Positions 1-5,700 of a stretch of DNA of 7,733 nucleotides are shown here, piece after piece. The stretch is taken from positions 1,314-9,046 of the forward strand of contig DBQZ01000064.1 in assembly GCA_002305435.1 (NCBI GenBank). Direction: 5' to 3'. Below the pieces are notes generated by a model. That model was not told the origin of the DNA. It worked only from the letters and a program-made list of their open reading frames with translations, and searched no databases. The number at the start of each line of letters is the position of its first letter. The first letter of the stretch is position 1. The translations under genes and the position numbers were made by a program. Origin of the DNA: Clostridiales bacterium UBA1381. Its GTDB lineage: Bacteria > Bacillota > Clostridia > UBA1381.

Positions 1-1949
1 CTAAAGAGGTTGTCAAGCGATACCTTTACCACCTGATTGAACTTCGTCTCCTGCTGTTCCTGCTTTCTCTGTGCCGCTACATCACGGGCGAGTTTTTCGT
101 TTTCTACTACGTAGAACTTATCTCCGCCTGACGGCGTTTCCGAAAGTCCCTGTATTTCTACAGGCGTTGAGGGGATAGCAGTTTTTACACGTCTGCCCTT
201 ATCGTTTACCATCGCCCTTACATGGCCGACAGCCGTTCCGGCGATAACAATATCCCCGGTATGCAGCGTACCGTTCTGGACAAGCACTGTAGCCACCGGA
301 CCTCTGCCCTTGTCTATCTGGGCTTCGATAACTACACCAGAAGCCGCCCTATTGGGATTAGCTTTCAGCTCCTGCATATCGGCTACAAGAAGTACCATCT
401 CTAAAAGGCCGTCTATATTTATGCGCTTTTTAGCGGATATTTCCACGCAAACTGTATCGCCGCCCCATTCTTCGGGAACAAGCTCGTATTCCATCAGAGC
501 CTGCTTTACTCTGTCGGGATTAGCTCCTTCCTTATCTATCTTGTTTATCGCAACAACTATAGTAACTCCGGCAGCCTTTGCGTGATTTATCGCCTCTACC
601 GTCTGCGGCATTACACCGTCGTCGGCAGCAACTACCAGTATGGCAACGTCCGTTACCTGTGCGCCTCTTGCACGCATTGTTGTAAACGCTTCATGGCCGG
701 GTGTGTCGAGGAACGTTATATCCCTGTCTCCCAGACGTACACTGTAAGCGCCTATGTGCTGGGTAATGCCACCCGCTTCAGTGGAAGTAACGCTCGTATC
801 ACGGATAGCATCCAAAAGCGATGTCTTACCGTGGTCAACGTGACCCATAACAACAACTACCGGCGGACGAGGAACCAAATCTTCAGGCTTATCCTCAAAC
901 TCAAGCTCCTCAAAGAGAAGATCCTCTTTCGTCTTGATTATCTCCTTGTTGACGGTGATGCCGAACTCCAGACCGATAAGCTCTGCGGTATCGAAATCTA
1001 TCGCCTGATTCATCGTCGCCATAACGCCGAGCATCATCAGCTTCTTTACAACCTCAGCAGCCGTCTTGCCCATCTTCTGCGCAAGCTCCGCTACGGTTAT
1101 TGTATCGGGTACTTCTATTTCCGATATAACGACCGGCTGCGGTTTTACCTTCTGCTGTTTTTTACCTTTAACATTCTTCTGAGCGTTTTTGATGTTTTCC
1201 TGCTTCTGCTGACGCTGCTTTTTAGCGTTTTTCTTACGGCCGCCCTCATATCTGTTATTATCCGGCGCAACCATCTCTTCTATACGCTCTCTCTTTTCGA
1301 TTTTATCTATCTCTACGGTAGATGTTCTCGTATCAACGTAACGTTTTCTTTCGCTTGTGTTTACAACTACGGATTCTGACGGCTCGGAAGTCGCTATAGA
1401 GGACAGATCCACACGCTGACCGGATTTTTTCTTCTGCGGCTGCTTATTCTTCCTGCGCTTGTCATGCTGCTCGCCCTGAGCTTTGGCAGCCGGAACTTCC
1501 TGCTGTCTGTGAGCGGGTTTCTGCTCCTCTTTTTTTGCCGGAGCGGTTGCCGTCTCTTTTTTTGCAGCAGGTTTTTCTGCCGGCTTTTTCGTATCCTTTT
1601 GCGGCTGATCCTTTTTCTTCTGCACCGGCGGCTTTTCCTGTTTTGTATTCTCTTTTATTTCAGCTTTCTCTTCTTCGGCTTTCTCCATAGCCGCCTTTTC
1701 TTCTGCAGCCTTTTTCTTCTCCTCCGCCTCGAGAGCTTTGAAAGCAGCCTTTTTGTCTGCTATTACCTCCTCCTCTGTGGACTGATGGAGCTGTGTGAAA
1801 ATATCGAACAGCAGTCCTGCCTGCTCGTCTGTTATCATGCTGGCATACCCCTTTACTTCCACACCGTATTCATTCAGCTTGGCAACAGCTTCCTTACCGC
1901 TGATTTTCAACTCTTTTGCGACTTCGCTTACTTTTAATGATCCTGCCAT
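1..1949 (-). CDS. infB: Translation initiation factor IF2, C-terminal part cut off by window edge
   Basis: IF2 is the GTPase that brings formyl-Met-tRNA to the 30S subunit and promotes 50S joining. The window shows 649 codons from the ATG; domain II is just beginning (SLDNLF at the edge) and the rest lies outside. Seen: an N-terminal IF2_N helical module (residues 1 to about 55), a long Lys/Glu/Ala/Pro/Gln-rich linker (about 60-265), a second IF2_N-like module (about 272-325), then the G domain with G1 GHVDHGKT (369-376), switch region GGITQHIGAY, G3 DTPGH (415-419), G4 NKID (469-472) and G5 SAKK (505-508). All GTPase motifs are intact. The start is set by AAGGAG at 1957-1962, 7 nt upstream. 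It follows ylxQ by 18 nt and is the last visible gene of the rimP operon; rbfA often follows in related genomes. Identification is essentially certain. Confidence 0.98.
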   Translation of the reverse strand, partial: MAGSLKVSEVAKELKISGKEAVAKLNEYGVEVKGYASMITDEQAGLLFDIFTQLHQSTEEEVIADKKAAFKALEAEEKKKAAEEKAAMEKAEEEKAEIKENTKQEKPPVQKKKDQPQKDTKKPAEKPAAKKETATAPAKKEEQKPAHRQQEVPAAKAQGEQHDKRRKNKQPQKKKSGQRVDLSSIATSEPSESVVVNTSERKRYVDTRTSTVEIDKIEKRERIEEMVAPDNNRYEGGRKKNAKKQRQQKQENIKNAQKNVKGKKQQKVKPQPVVISEIEVPDTITVAELAQKMGKTAAEVVKKLMMLGVMATMNQAIDFDTAELIGLEFGITVNKEIIKTKEDLLFEELEFEDKPEDLVPRPPVVVVMGHVDHGKTSLLDAIRDTSVTSTEAGGITQHIGAYSVRLGDRDITFLDTPGHEAFTTMRARGAQVTDVAILVVAADDGVMPQTVEAINHAKAAGVTIVVAINKIDKEGANPDRVKQALMEYELVPEEWGGDTVCVEISAKKRINIDGLLEMVLLVADMQELKANPNRAASGVVIEAQIDKGRGPVATVLVQNGTLHTGDIVIAGTAVGHVRAMVNDKGRRVKTAIPSTPVEIQGLSETPSGGDKFYVVENEKLARDVAAQRKQEQQETKFNQVVKVSLDNLF

Positions 1950-1967
1950 ATGACCACTCCTTCTTTC

Positions 1968-2273
1968 TCAAGATAATCGCATTTTATCTAAAATTGCCTT
2001 TGAAAAATTTTTGTCCACAACCGAAACCACCGCTTTATATCCGCCGCCCGTACACTGTCCCAGCTCATCACGGGTACCGTACTCAACGTATTCCACATTG
2101 TAATATCTGCACGAATCTGCGACCGCTTTTTTGGTGTTGTCCGACGCATCCCGGGCAATAATAACAAGATGCGCTGCGCCGCTTTTTATATCCCGTCCCG
2201 AAACAAATTCTCCGGTATGAACTTTGCCGGCACGTTTTGCCATTCCGATCATAGCCAATACTCTATCCGTCAA
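1968..2273 (-). CDS. ylxQ: L7Ae/L30e-family RNA-binding protein YlxQ, TTG start
   Basis: A 101-residue protein of the ribosomal L7Ae/L30e/S12e/Gadd45 family, which in other bacteria binds kink-turn-like RNA; the role of YlxQ is not well settled. Seen: the family's opening IGMAKRAGKV (about residues 9-18), the core HLVIIARDAS (35-44), then a run ending in DSCRYYNVEY that matches the usual C-terminal half. Open frame continues far upstream through ylxR in another frame, but that part does not look like the family. I chose the TTG at 2271-2273 because GGAGGAG lies at 2278-2284, ideally spaced, and the length then matches the family. An ATG at 2250-2252 is the alternative but has no clear ribosome binding site. 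With TTG the gene overlaps the end of ylxR by 11 nt, suggesting translational coupling. Confidence 0.9.
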   Translation of the reverse strand: MTDRVLAMIGMAKRAGKVHTGEFVSGRDIKSGAAHLVIIARDASDNTKKAVADSCRYYNVEYVEYGTRDELGQCTGGGYKAVVSVVDKNFSKAILDKMRLS

Positions 2274-2520
2274 TCTTCTCCTCCAGCATTTGATACACCT
2301 CGTCGGGAACCGCCCGCTTAAACATTCTCTGCAAAGCCTTCTTTTTCTTAGCCAGACGGACGCAGTCAATACAACAGCAGATATATACCCCTCTGCCGCC
2401 CATCTTCTTCGTATTGTCAATCAATATTTCCCCGCCGTCTTCGGTAAGCCGTATAAGCTCTTCCTTCGGGCGCATCTGCCTGCATGCCGCACACATACGC
2501 AGCGGTATATGTTTCCCCAC
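2263..2520 (-). CDS. ylxR: YlxR family (DUF448) nucleic-acid-binding protein, GTG start
   Basis: An 85-residue YlxR/DUF448 protein, a small basic protein regularly found between nusA and infB. Related proteins have been reported to bind RNA or to influence transcription, but the molecular role is not firmly established. Seen: family opening HIPLRMCAACR (residues 4-14), ELIRL (21-25), the GGRGVY signature (41-46) and a basic helix AKKKKALQRMF (57-67). Four to six cysteines stand out: C10 and C13 as a CxxC pair, and C48, C49, C50 and C53, which could form a zinc site. The start is GTG at 2518-2520; no in-frame ATG exists between it and the upstream in-frame stop, which is the nusA TAA. AGGAA at about 2533-2538 is a somewhat distant ribosome binding site (about 11-12 nt). 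It lies 21 nt after nusA. Confidence 0.93.
   Translation of the reverse strand: MGKHIPLRMCAACRQMRPKEELIRLTEDGGEILIDNTKKMGGRGVYICCCIDCVRLAKKKKALQRMFKRAVPDEVYQMLEEKIDG
2278..2284 (-). promoter_or_regulatory. Ribosome binding site of ylxQ inside ylxR
   Basis: GGAGGAG is read on the minus strand within the codons for the last residues of ylxR (LEEKIDG). Its GGAGG core ends 6 nt before the TTG at 2271-2273. It decides the start of ylxQ in favour of TTG over the downstream ATG at 2250-2252. Since it encodes two Glu codons of YlxR, it could occur by chance, but spacing and strength are good. Confidence 0.7.
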
Positions 2521-2541
2521 GATCCTGCGTTCTTCCTTTCC

Positions 2542-3678
2542 TTATTCAGCGTCGTTTCCTTCTGCTGCTTCTGTTTCCTCAAAATCTTCCTCAGCCTGCT
2601 CCTGTGCAGCCTTCATGAGCTCTTCCTCCTCAGCTGCTTTTACATCTGAGATTATATCTATCTTCCAGCCCGTAAGCCTTGCTGCCAGGCGGACATTCTG
2701 GCCTGCTTTTCCGATTGCCAGTGATAATTGATGCTCAGGCACAACAACTCTTGCGCTATTATCCTCTTCATCAATGCTCACCGACAAAACCTTTGCAGGG
2801 CTTAAGCTTGCTGCAATAAATTCCGCCGGATCCTCGCTCCACTTTACTATATCTATCTTTTCGTTTCTCAGTTCATCGGCTATATTCTGTACACGAACAC
2901 CTCTTGGACCTATGCACGCACCTTGCGGATCCACGTTTTTGTCCGAGGAATATACCGCTATCTTGCTTCTGGAACCAGCCTCACGTGATACCGACTTTAT
3001 CTCAACAATCCCCTCCTGTATCTCGGGAACTTCCTGTTCAAAGAGCCGTCTGACCAAACCGGGATGTGTTCTCGAAAGCAGTATCTGCGTACCTCTTGCG
3101 CCGTTTTTAACATCACTTACGTAGCATTTTACAGTCTGGTGTATCTCATATTCCTCTCCCGGCGGCTGCTCGCTCACCGGAAGTATTGCCTCTATTTTCC
3201 CAATATCTATAAATACATTGCCTCTCTCTATCCGCTGAACAGGACCTGTAACCAGATTGTTCATTTTTTCAGCAAATTCTGAATAGATTATTCCTCTTTC
3301 AGCCTCACGTATGCGCTGAGTTACAACCTGCCGAGCCGTCATTGCGGCTATACGCCCGAAATTACGTGGCGTCACTTCTATATCAACTACGTCGCCTATG
3401 TTGTACGTTCCGCTCATCTCACGTGCATCATCTATAGATATTTCCTGCTGCGGGTCTAAAACGTCGTCATTCTCAACGACTTCTTTCTTTGCATACACGT
3501 GTACCTCGCCCGTCTGGCGGTTTATGATAACATCCACATTCTGCGCCGAGGCAAAATTCCTCTTGTATGCCGCCACAAGCGCCGCTTCCAATGCGTCAAA
3601 CACAACCTCCGGGCTTAAATTCTTTTCTTCACAAAGCCCCTCTAAGGCGCTCATAAATTCTTCATTGATTCCGTTCAT
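2542..3678 (-). CDS. nusA: Transcription termination/antitermination factor NusA
   Basis: NusA binds RNA polymerase and nascent RNA and modulates pausing, intrinsic termination and antitermination. Seen in the 378 residues: an N-terminal polymerase-binding domain (about 1-130, with ALVAAYKRNF at 32-41), an S1 domain (about 137-202, ending in ILLSRTHPGL), KH1 with loop GPRG (257-260, followed by VRVQNIADEL) and KH2 with IGKAGQNVRLA (322-332). The tail after residue 347 is short and strongly acidic (EEEE, EEDFEETEAAE). The length fits Gram-positive NusA, which lacks the two C-terminal repeats of the E. coli protein. The ATG at 3676-3678 aligns with the family start, although no close Shine-Dalgarno is seen (GAAAGG lies about 14 nt upstream), so translation may depend on coupling with rimP, which ends 37 nt before. 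KH1 has Val where Ser is usual after GPRG. Confidence 0.98.
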   Translation of the reverse strand: MNGINEEFMSALEGLCEEKNLSPEVVFDALEAALVAAYKRNFASAQNVDVIINRQTGEVHVYAKKEVVENDDVLDPQQEISIDDAREMSGTYNIGDVVDIEVTPRNFGRIAAMTARQVVTQRIREAERGIIYSEFAEKMNNLVTGPVQRIERGNVFIDIGKIEAILPVSEQPPGEEYEIHQTVKCYVSDVKNGARGTQILLSRTHPGLVRRLFEQEVPEIQEGIVEIKSVSREAGSRSKIAVYSSDKNVDPQGACIGPRGVRVQNIADELRNEKIDIVKWSEDPAEFIAASLSPAKVLSVSIDEEDNSARVVVPEHQLSLAIGKAGQNVRLAARLTGWKIDIISDVKAAEEEELMKAAQEQAEEDFEETEAAEGNDAE

Positions 3679-3715
3679 TTTGTTCTACACAGCCTTTCTT
3701 TTTCGTGATTTTTCC

Positions 3716-4174
3716 TTACCATTCAAAGTGCAGTTTGACATATACCGCCTGCTGCTTTTCAAACTTTACATCCGTATCCCCTGTCGAGATTGTGACTGTT
3801 TTATCTTCATAGTCTTTCAATATCCCGCAAAATTCCTTTTTCCCGTCTATAGGCTCATAAAGCTTTACATCAACCTCTCTGCCTATATAATAGGAAAATT
3901 CTCTATCCTTTACAAGCTTGCGCTCAACTCCCGGCGAGGATACCTCAAGACAGTAATTGTTCGGTATCGGATCCGTCCTGTCAAGCTCTTCCTCCACGGC
4001 TTTTGAAAACGCCTCGCAGTCGTCTATGCCGACCCCGCCTTCTTTGTCTATGAACAGCCGTAAAAACCATCCATCCTTTTCCTTTTTGTACGACACGTCA
4101 ACTACATATACGCCCATTTTCTCCGCTACAGGCTCTGATAATTCCAAAACCAGCATTTCAGTCTGATTGGCCAT
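3716..4174 (-). CDS. rimP: Ribosome maturation factor RimP
   Basis: RimP (YlxS/YhbC family) helps assemble the 30S ribosomal subunit. The 152-residue product has the usual two-domain form: an N-terminal alpha/beta domain (about 10-84) with VYVVDVSYKKE and WFLRLFIDKEGGVGIDDCE, the family signature CLEVSSPGVERKL (75-87), then an SH3-like C-terminal domain (about 88-152) with GREVDVKLYEPIDGKKEFCG. The open frame begins six codons earlier at 4192, but I chose the ATG at 4172-4174 because AAGGAGG at 4181-4187 sits 6 nt upstream and the family usually begins here. First gene of the rimP-nusA-ylxR-ylxQ-infB operon, preceded by a promoter and a leader hairpin. Confidence 0.96.
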   Translation of the reverse strand: MANQTEMLVLELSEPVAEKMGVYVVDVSYKKEKDGWFLRLFIDKEGGVGIDDCEAFSKAVEEELDRTDPIPNNYCLEVSSPGVERKLVKDREFSYYIGREVDVKLYEPIDGKKEFCGILKDYEDKTVTISTGDTDVKFEKQQAVYVKLHFEW

Positions 4175-4180
4175 ATAGTC

Positions 4181-4187
4181 CCTCCTT
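4181..4187 (-). promoter_or_regulatory. Ribosome binding site of rimP
   Basis: A perfect AAGGAGG on the minus strand, 6 nt before the ATG at 4172-4174. It rules out the upstream ATG of the longer open frame (4192), which would place this site inside the coding sequence. It lies only 9 nt after the leader hairpin, close enough for structure to influence ribosome access. Confidence 0.9.
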
Positions 4188-4196
4188 AACACGAGA

Positions 4197-4225
4197 AAAG
4201 AGTGGATTTTGTCAACCCACTCTTT
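4197..4225 (-). promoter_or_regulatory. Hairpin in the rimP operon leader, possible attenuator
   Basis: A perfect 9-bp stem (AAAGAGTGG with CCACTCTTT) around an 11-nt loop containing TTGACAAAAT. Read on the minus strand the descending arm runs into TTTTCTC, so it looks like a weak intrinsic terminator. It lies between the rimP promoter (start expected near 4246) and the rimP ribosome binding site, so it would be in the 5' leader of the whole operon. It could attenuate transcription, shield the mRNA end or affect translation; the U-run is poor, so termination is uncertain. Confidence 0.6.
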
Positions 4226-4252
4226 CGTCCGGCATTATACACTAACAATATG

Positions 4253-4281
4253 ATTATATCACAAAGATACAATGATTTCAA
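4253..4281 (-). promoter_or_regulatory. Sigma-A promoter of the rimP-nusA-infB operon
   Basis: On the minus strand, -35 TTGAAA (4276-4281) and -10 TATAAT (4253-4258) are separated by exactly 17 bp. The predicted start is near 4246, giving a leader of about 72 nt. An AT-rich tract with A and T runs (4282-4330) just upstream could act as an UP element. A second TATAAT at 4234-4239 lies downstream but lacks a matching -35. Confidence 0.85.
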
Positions 4282-4305
4282 GTGCTTTTTACAAAAAAAG
4301 TTTAT

Positions 4306-4330
4306 TTTTTGTGAAAATTTTGCACAAAAA
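4306..4330. repeat. AT-rich inverted repeat upstream of rimP promoter
   Basis: Arms TTTTTGTG (4306-4313) and CACAAAAA (4323-4330) flank a 9-bp AT-rich centre. It lies between the LCP terminator, whose T-run it shares, and the rimP -35, centred about 72 bp upstream of the predicted start. It may be an operator, an extension of the terminator or chance in AT-rich DNA. Confidence 0.35.
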
Positions 4331-4356
4331 TCGCCGTGCATTATACACAGCGATTT
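4326..4356 (-). terminator. Intrinsic terminator after the LCP gene
   Basis: Read on the minus strand, AAATCGC (4350-4356) pairs with GCGATTT (4328-4334). The stem is extended by a T-G pair and GTG/CAC around a TATAATG loop, and is followed by TTTTT (4326-4330). It lies 40 nt past the TAA of the LCP gene and separates that gene from the rimP promoter. Confidence 0.8.
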
Positions 4357-4395
4357 GTTTTAATCATATGCTTTTACATAAGATTTACTTATAGT

Positions 4396-5463
4396 TTACG
4401 CCTCGTCGTCGCTTTCCTCTTCGCCGTCATCATCGCTGGAATTGCCGTGCTGCGGCGTAAACGTCCACACAGGTGCCTCATCAGTCGGACCGACCGTAAT
4501 ATTATCAGCCGAATACCCGAATTTCTCACGCACCATCTGCTGAACAGCCGCCATATCCGCTATCCAGTACGATGAACCGTAGTCTTGATCGTTTGTTTCT
4601 CCGGGCAGAGAAAATGCGTCTATCTTGTCGCTTGTAAATCCCTCTAAATATCCGGCATAGCTTATAACATCGCTTACAGTGAAGTTGGTATCTATCTCGT
4701 TTGACAGAACCTTAAATATCGCCGGTATCTTTACTATCAGTCCGGCGTTTAGCTTCTGGTCAACAACCGCCTGCAGGAATTGCTGCTGCATCTCCACTCT
4801 GCCGCGGTCTCCGTCAAGATAACTGTCAGTCACCGCAAGCGTGTCGGGATCGTTATTCTTTCTGTACCGCAAAAGCCATACAACCTGTTCGCCGTTTAAC
4901 TCATAATCCCCCGGTGGGAGCCTTATATACAAATCCTGTCCGGGGTCTGTATAGTTCATGCCCACACCATCCCCGTAAAGATCGGGTATGGTAAACTCTA
5001 TCGGGCCCAGTTCGTCTATCAGATGCTCTATCGCTTCAAATGTGAAAGAGATATAGTAATTTATCGGCACCCCTGTAAGCCTTGTAACCGCCTCAATAGT
5101 TCCCTCGGGGCCGGCAAGGTTTCCTGTCATACCGCCTATTGCATATGCAGCGTTTATCTTCTGATAACGTGAGCCTATATACATACGTGTGTCACGAGGT
5201 ATCGACAGCATTTTTACGTCTTTTGTACTCGTGTCAAAGGATACAAGCATCATTGCGTCTGTATGATACCCCTCCACATCAACGCCCATGAGGAGAACGT
5301 TTATCTTACCGTCGCTCGTCTTGGTTATGGATTCAGGTACTTCATTATCGCCAAGACTCATGCCGCCTACGTAATTGTATCCAAAAACTGCCAATACTCC
5401 CAGCACTATCACAAGCACGCAAACACCAAGCGCCTGAAAGTACCGTTTTAGATTAAATTTCAT
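4396..5463 (-). CDS. LytR-CpsA-Psr (LCP) family wall-polymer ligase
   Basis: LCP proteins transfer undecaprenyl-pyrophosphate-linked polymers (teichoic acids, capsule or similar glycans) to peptidoglycan on the outer face of the membrane. The 355-residue product has a basic N-terminus, one membrane segment (about 9-31), then the extracellular LCP domain: NVLLMGVD (55-62), TDAMMLVSFD (68-77), SIPRDT (87-92), QKINAAYAIGG (101-111), RYR (199-201) and GRVEMQQ (221-227). By family comparison D62 and D69 would hold the metal ion, and R90, R199, R201, R222 and Q226 would contact the lipid pyrophosphate; all are present. The loop before D69 is short and lacks the Arg often found there (GRSD in relatives), and there is an insertion of about 11 residues between R201 and R222. 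The tail (about 343-355) is almost all Asp/Glu/Ser. The start at 5461-5463 is set by GGAGGAG 6 nt upstream; an ATG nine codons earlier is less likely. Which polymer it handles cannot be told. Confidence 0.94.
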   Translation of the reverse strand: MKFNLKRYFQALGVCVLVIVLGVLAVFGYNYVGGMSLGDNEVPESITKTSDGKINVLLMGVDVEGYHTDAMMLVSFDTSTKDVKMLSIPRDTRMYIGSRYQKINAAYAIGGMTGNLAGPEGTIEAVTRLTGVPINYYISFTFEAIEHLIDELGPIEFTIPDLYGDGVGMNYTDPGQDLYIRLPPGDYELNGEQVVWLLRYRKNNDPDTLAVTDSYLDGDRGRVEMQQQFLQAVVDQKLNAGLIVKIPAIFKVLSNEIDTNFTVSDVISYAGYLEGFTSDKIDAFSLPGETNDQDYGSSYWIADMAAVQQMVREKFGYSADNITVGPTDEAPVWTFTPQHGNSSDDDGEEESDDEA

Positions 5464-5467
5464 TATT

Positions 5468-5474
5468 CTCCTCC
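5468..5474 (-). promoter_or_regulatory. Ribosome binding site of the LCP gene
   Basis: GGAGGAG on the minus strand; its GGAGG core ends 6 nt before the ATG at 5461-5463. It fixes the start there rather than at the in-frame ATG at 5488-5490, which would add MICAKRRRI. Confidence 0.88.
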
Positions 5475-5509
5475 GCTTTGCACATATCATTTGAATTTAT
5501 ACGGTTACT

Positions 5510-5538
5510 ATTATATCACCGCCGCCCGTTTTAGTCAA
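5510..5538 (-). promoter_or_regulatory. Sigma-A promoter of the LCP gene
   Basis: On the minus strand, -35 TTGACT (5533-5538) and -10 TATAAT (5510-5515) are spaced by 17 bp, with an unusually G/C-rich spacer (ACGGGCGGCGGTG). The predicted start is near 5503, giving a leader of about 40 nt. A second possible promoter upstream (TTGACA at 5581-5586, weak -10 near 5557-5563) is much less convincing. Confidence 0.85.
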
Positions 5539-5559
5539 TATAGTTATGTTACAGGTTTA

Positions 5560-5585
5560 TGACAAAATTTTAAACTTTTTTGTCA
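5560..5585. repeat. Inverted repeat upstream of LCP promoter, possible operator
   Basis: Perfect 8-bp arms TGACAAAA (5560-5567) and TTTTGTCA (5578-5585) flank a 10-bp AT-only-but-one centre. The site is centred about 70 bp upstream of the predicted LCP start and covers the TTGACA of the possible second promoter. The geometry suits a dimeric regulator, but no regulator is identified and AT-rich DNA produces such repeats by chance. Confidence 0.4.
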
Positions 5586-5636
5586 ATATACGACCATTTT
5601 GTGCATTTTGCTCCCCGTTTATCCCCTTGACTCAAC

Positions 5637-5676
5637 AAAAATGCAGATACCCACACATATTTGTGAGTATCTGCAT
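5637..5676 (-). terminator. Strong intrinsic terminator after galT
   Basis: Read on the minus strand, ATGCAGATAC (5667-5676) pairs perfectly with GTATCTGCAT (5641-5650). One mismatch follows, then CACA/TGTG closes a short loop, and TTTTTG follows the stem. It begins 24 nt after the galT stop codon. On the plus strand no T-run follows, so it acts for galT only. Confidence 0.92.
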
Positions 5677-5700
5677 AAAGCCAAATTTTGTATAACAGTT

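Noticed and set aside
582..1937. Long plus-strand open frames, rich in Leu, Phe and Cys, that resemble membrane proteins
   Set aside because: They are the reverse complement of infB. The Leu/Phe-rich runs are the mirror of the Lys/Glu codons of the IF2 linker, and there is no plausible ribosome binding site or family match.
3398..4006. Plus-strand open frame of 202 codons
   Set aside because: It lies antisense across the nusA/rimP junction, both unmistakable genes, and its translation has no recognisable domain.
4175..4192. N-terminal extension of rimP (MLRRDY)
   Set aside because: It would place the AAGGAGG ribosome binding site inside the coding region; the ATG at 4172-4174 fits both the site and the family start.
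4234..4239. Second TATAAT on the minus strand downstream of the rimP promoter
   Set aside because: The position 17 bp upstream reads GTGATA, a poor -35, and no extended -10 TGn is present. The promoter at 4253-4281 is clearly better.
4232..4348. 11-bp direct repeat GCATTATACAC at 4232-4242 and 4338-4348
   Set aside because: One copy lies in the LCP terminator loop and the other next to the leader of rimP. Only two copies in AT-rich intergenic DNA, with no further structure, so probably chance.
5557..5586. Alternative LCP promoter with TTGACA at 5581-5586
   Set aside because: The -10 at 17-18 bp (GTCATA or TCATAA) is weak, and a near-consensus promoter lies just downstream at 5510-5538.
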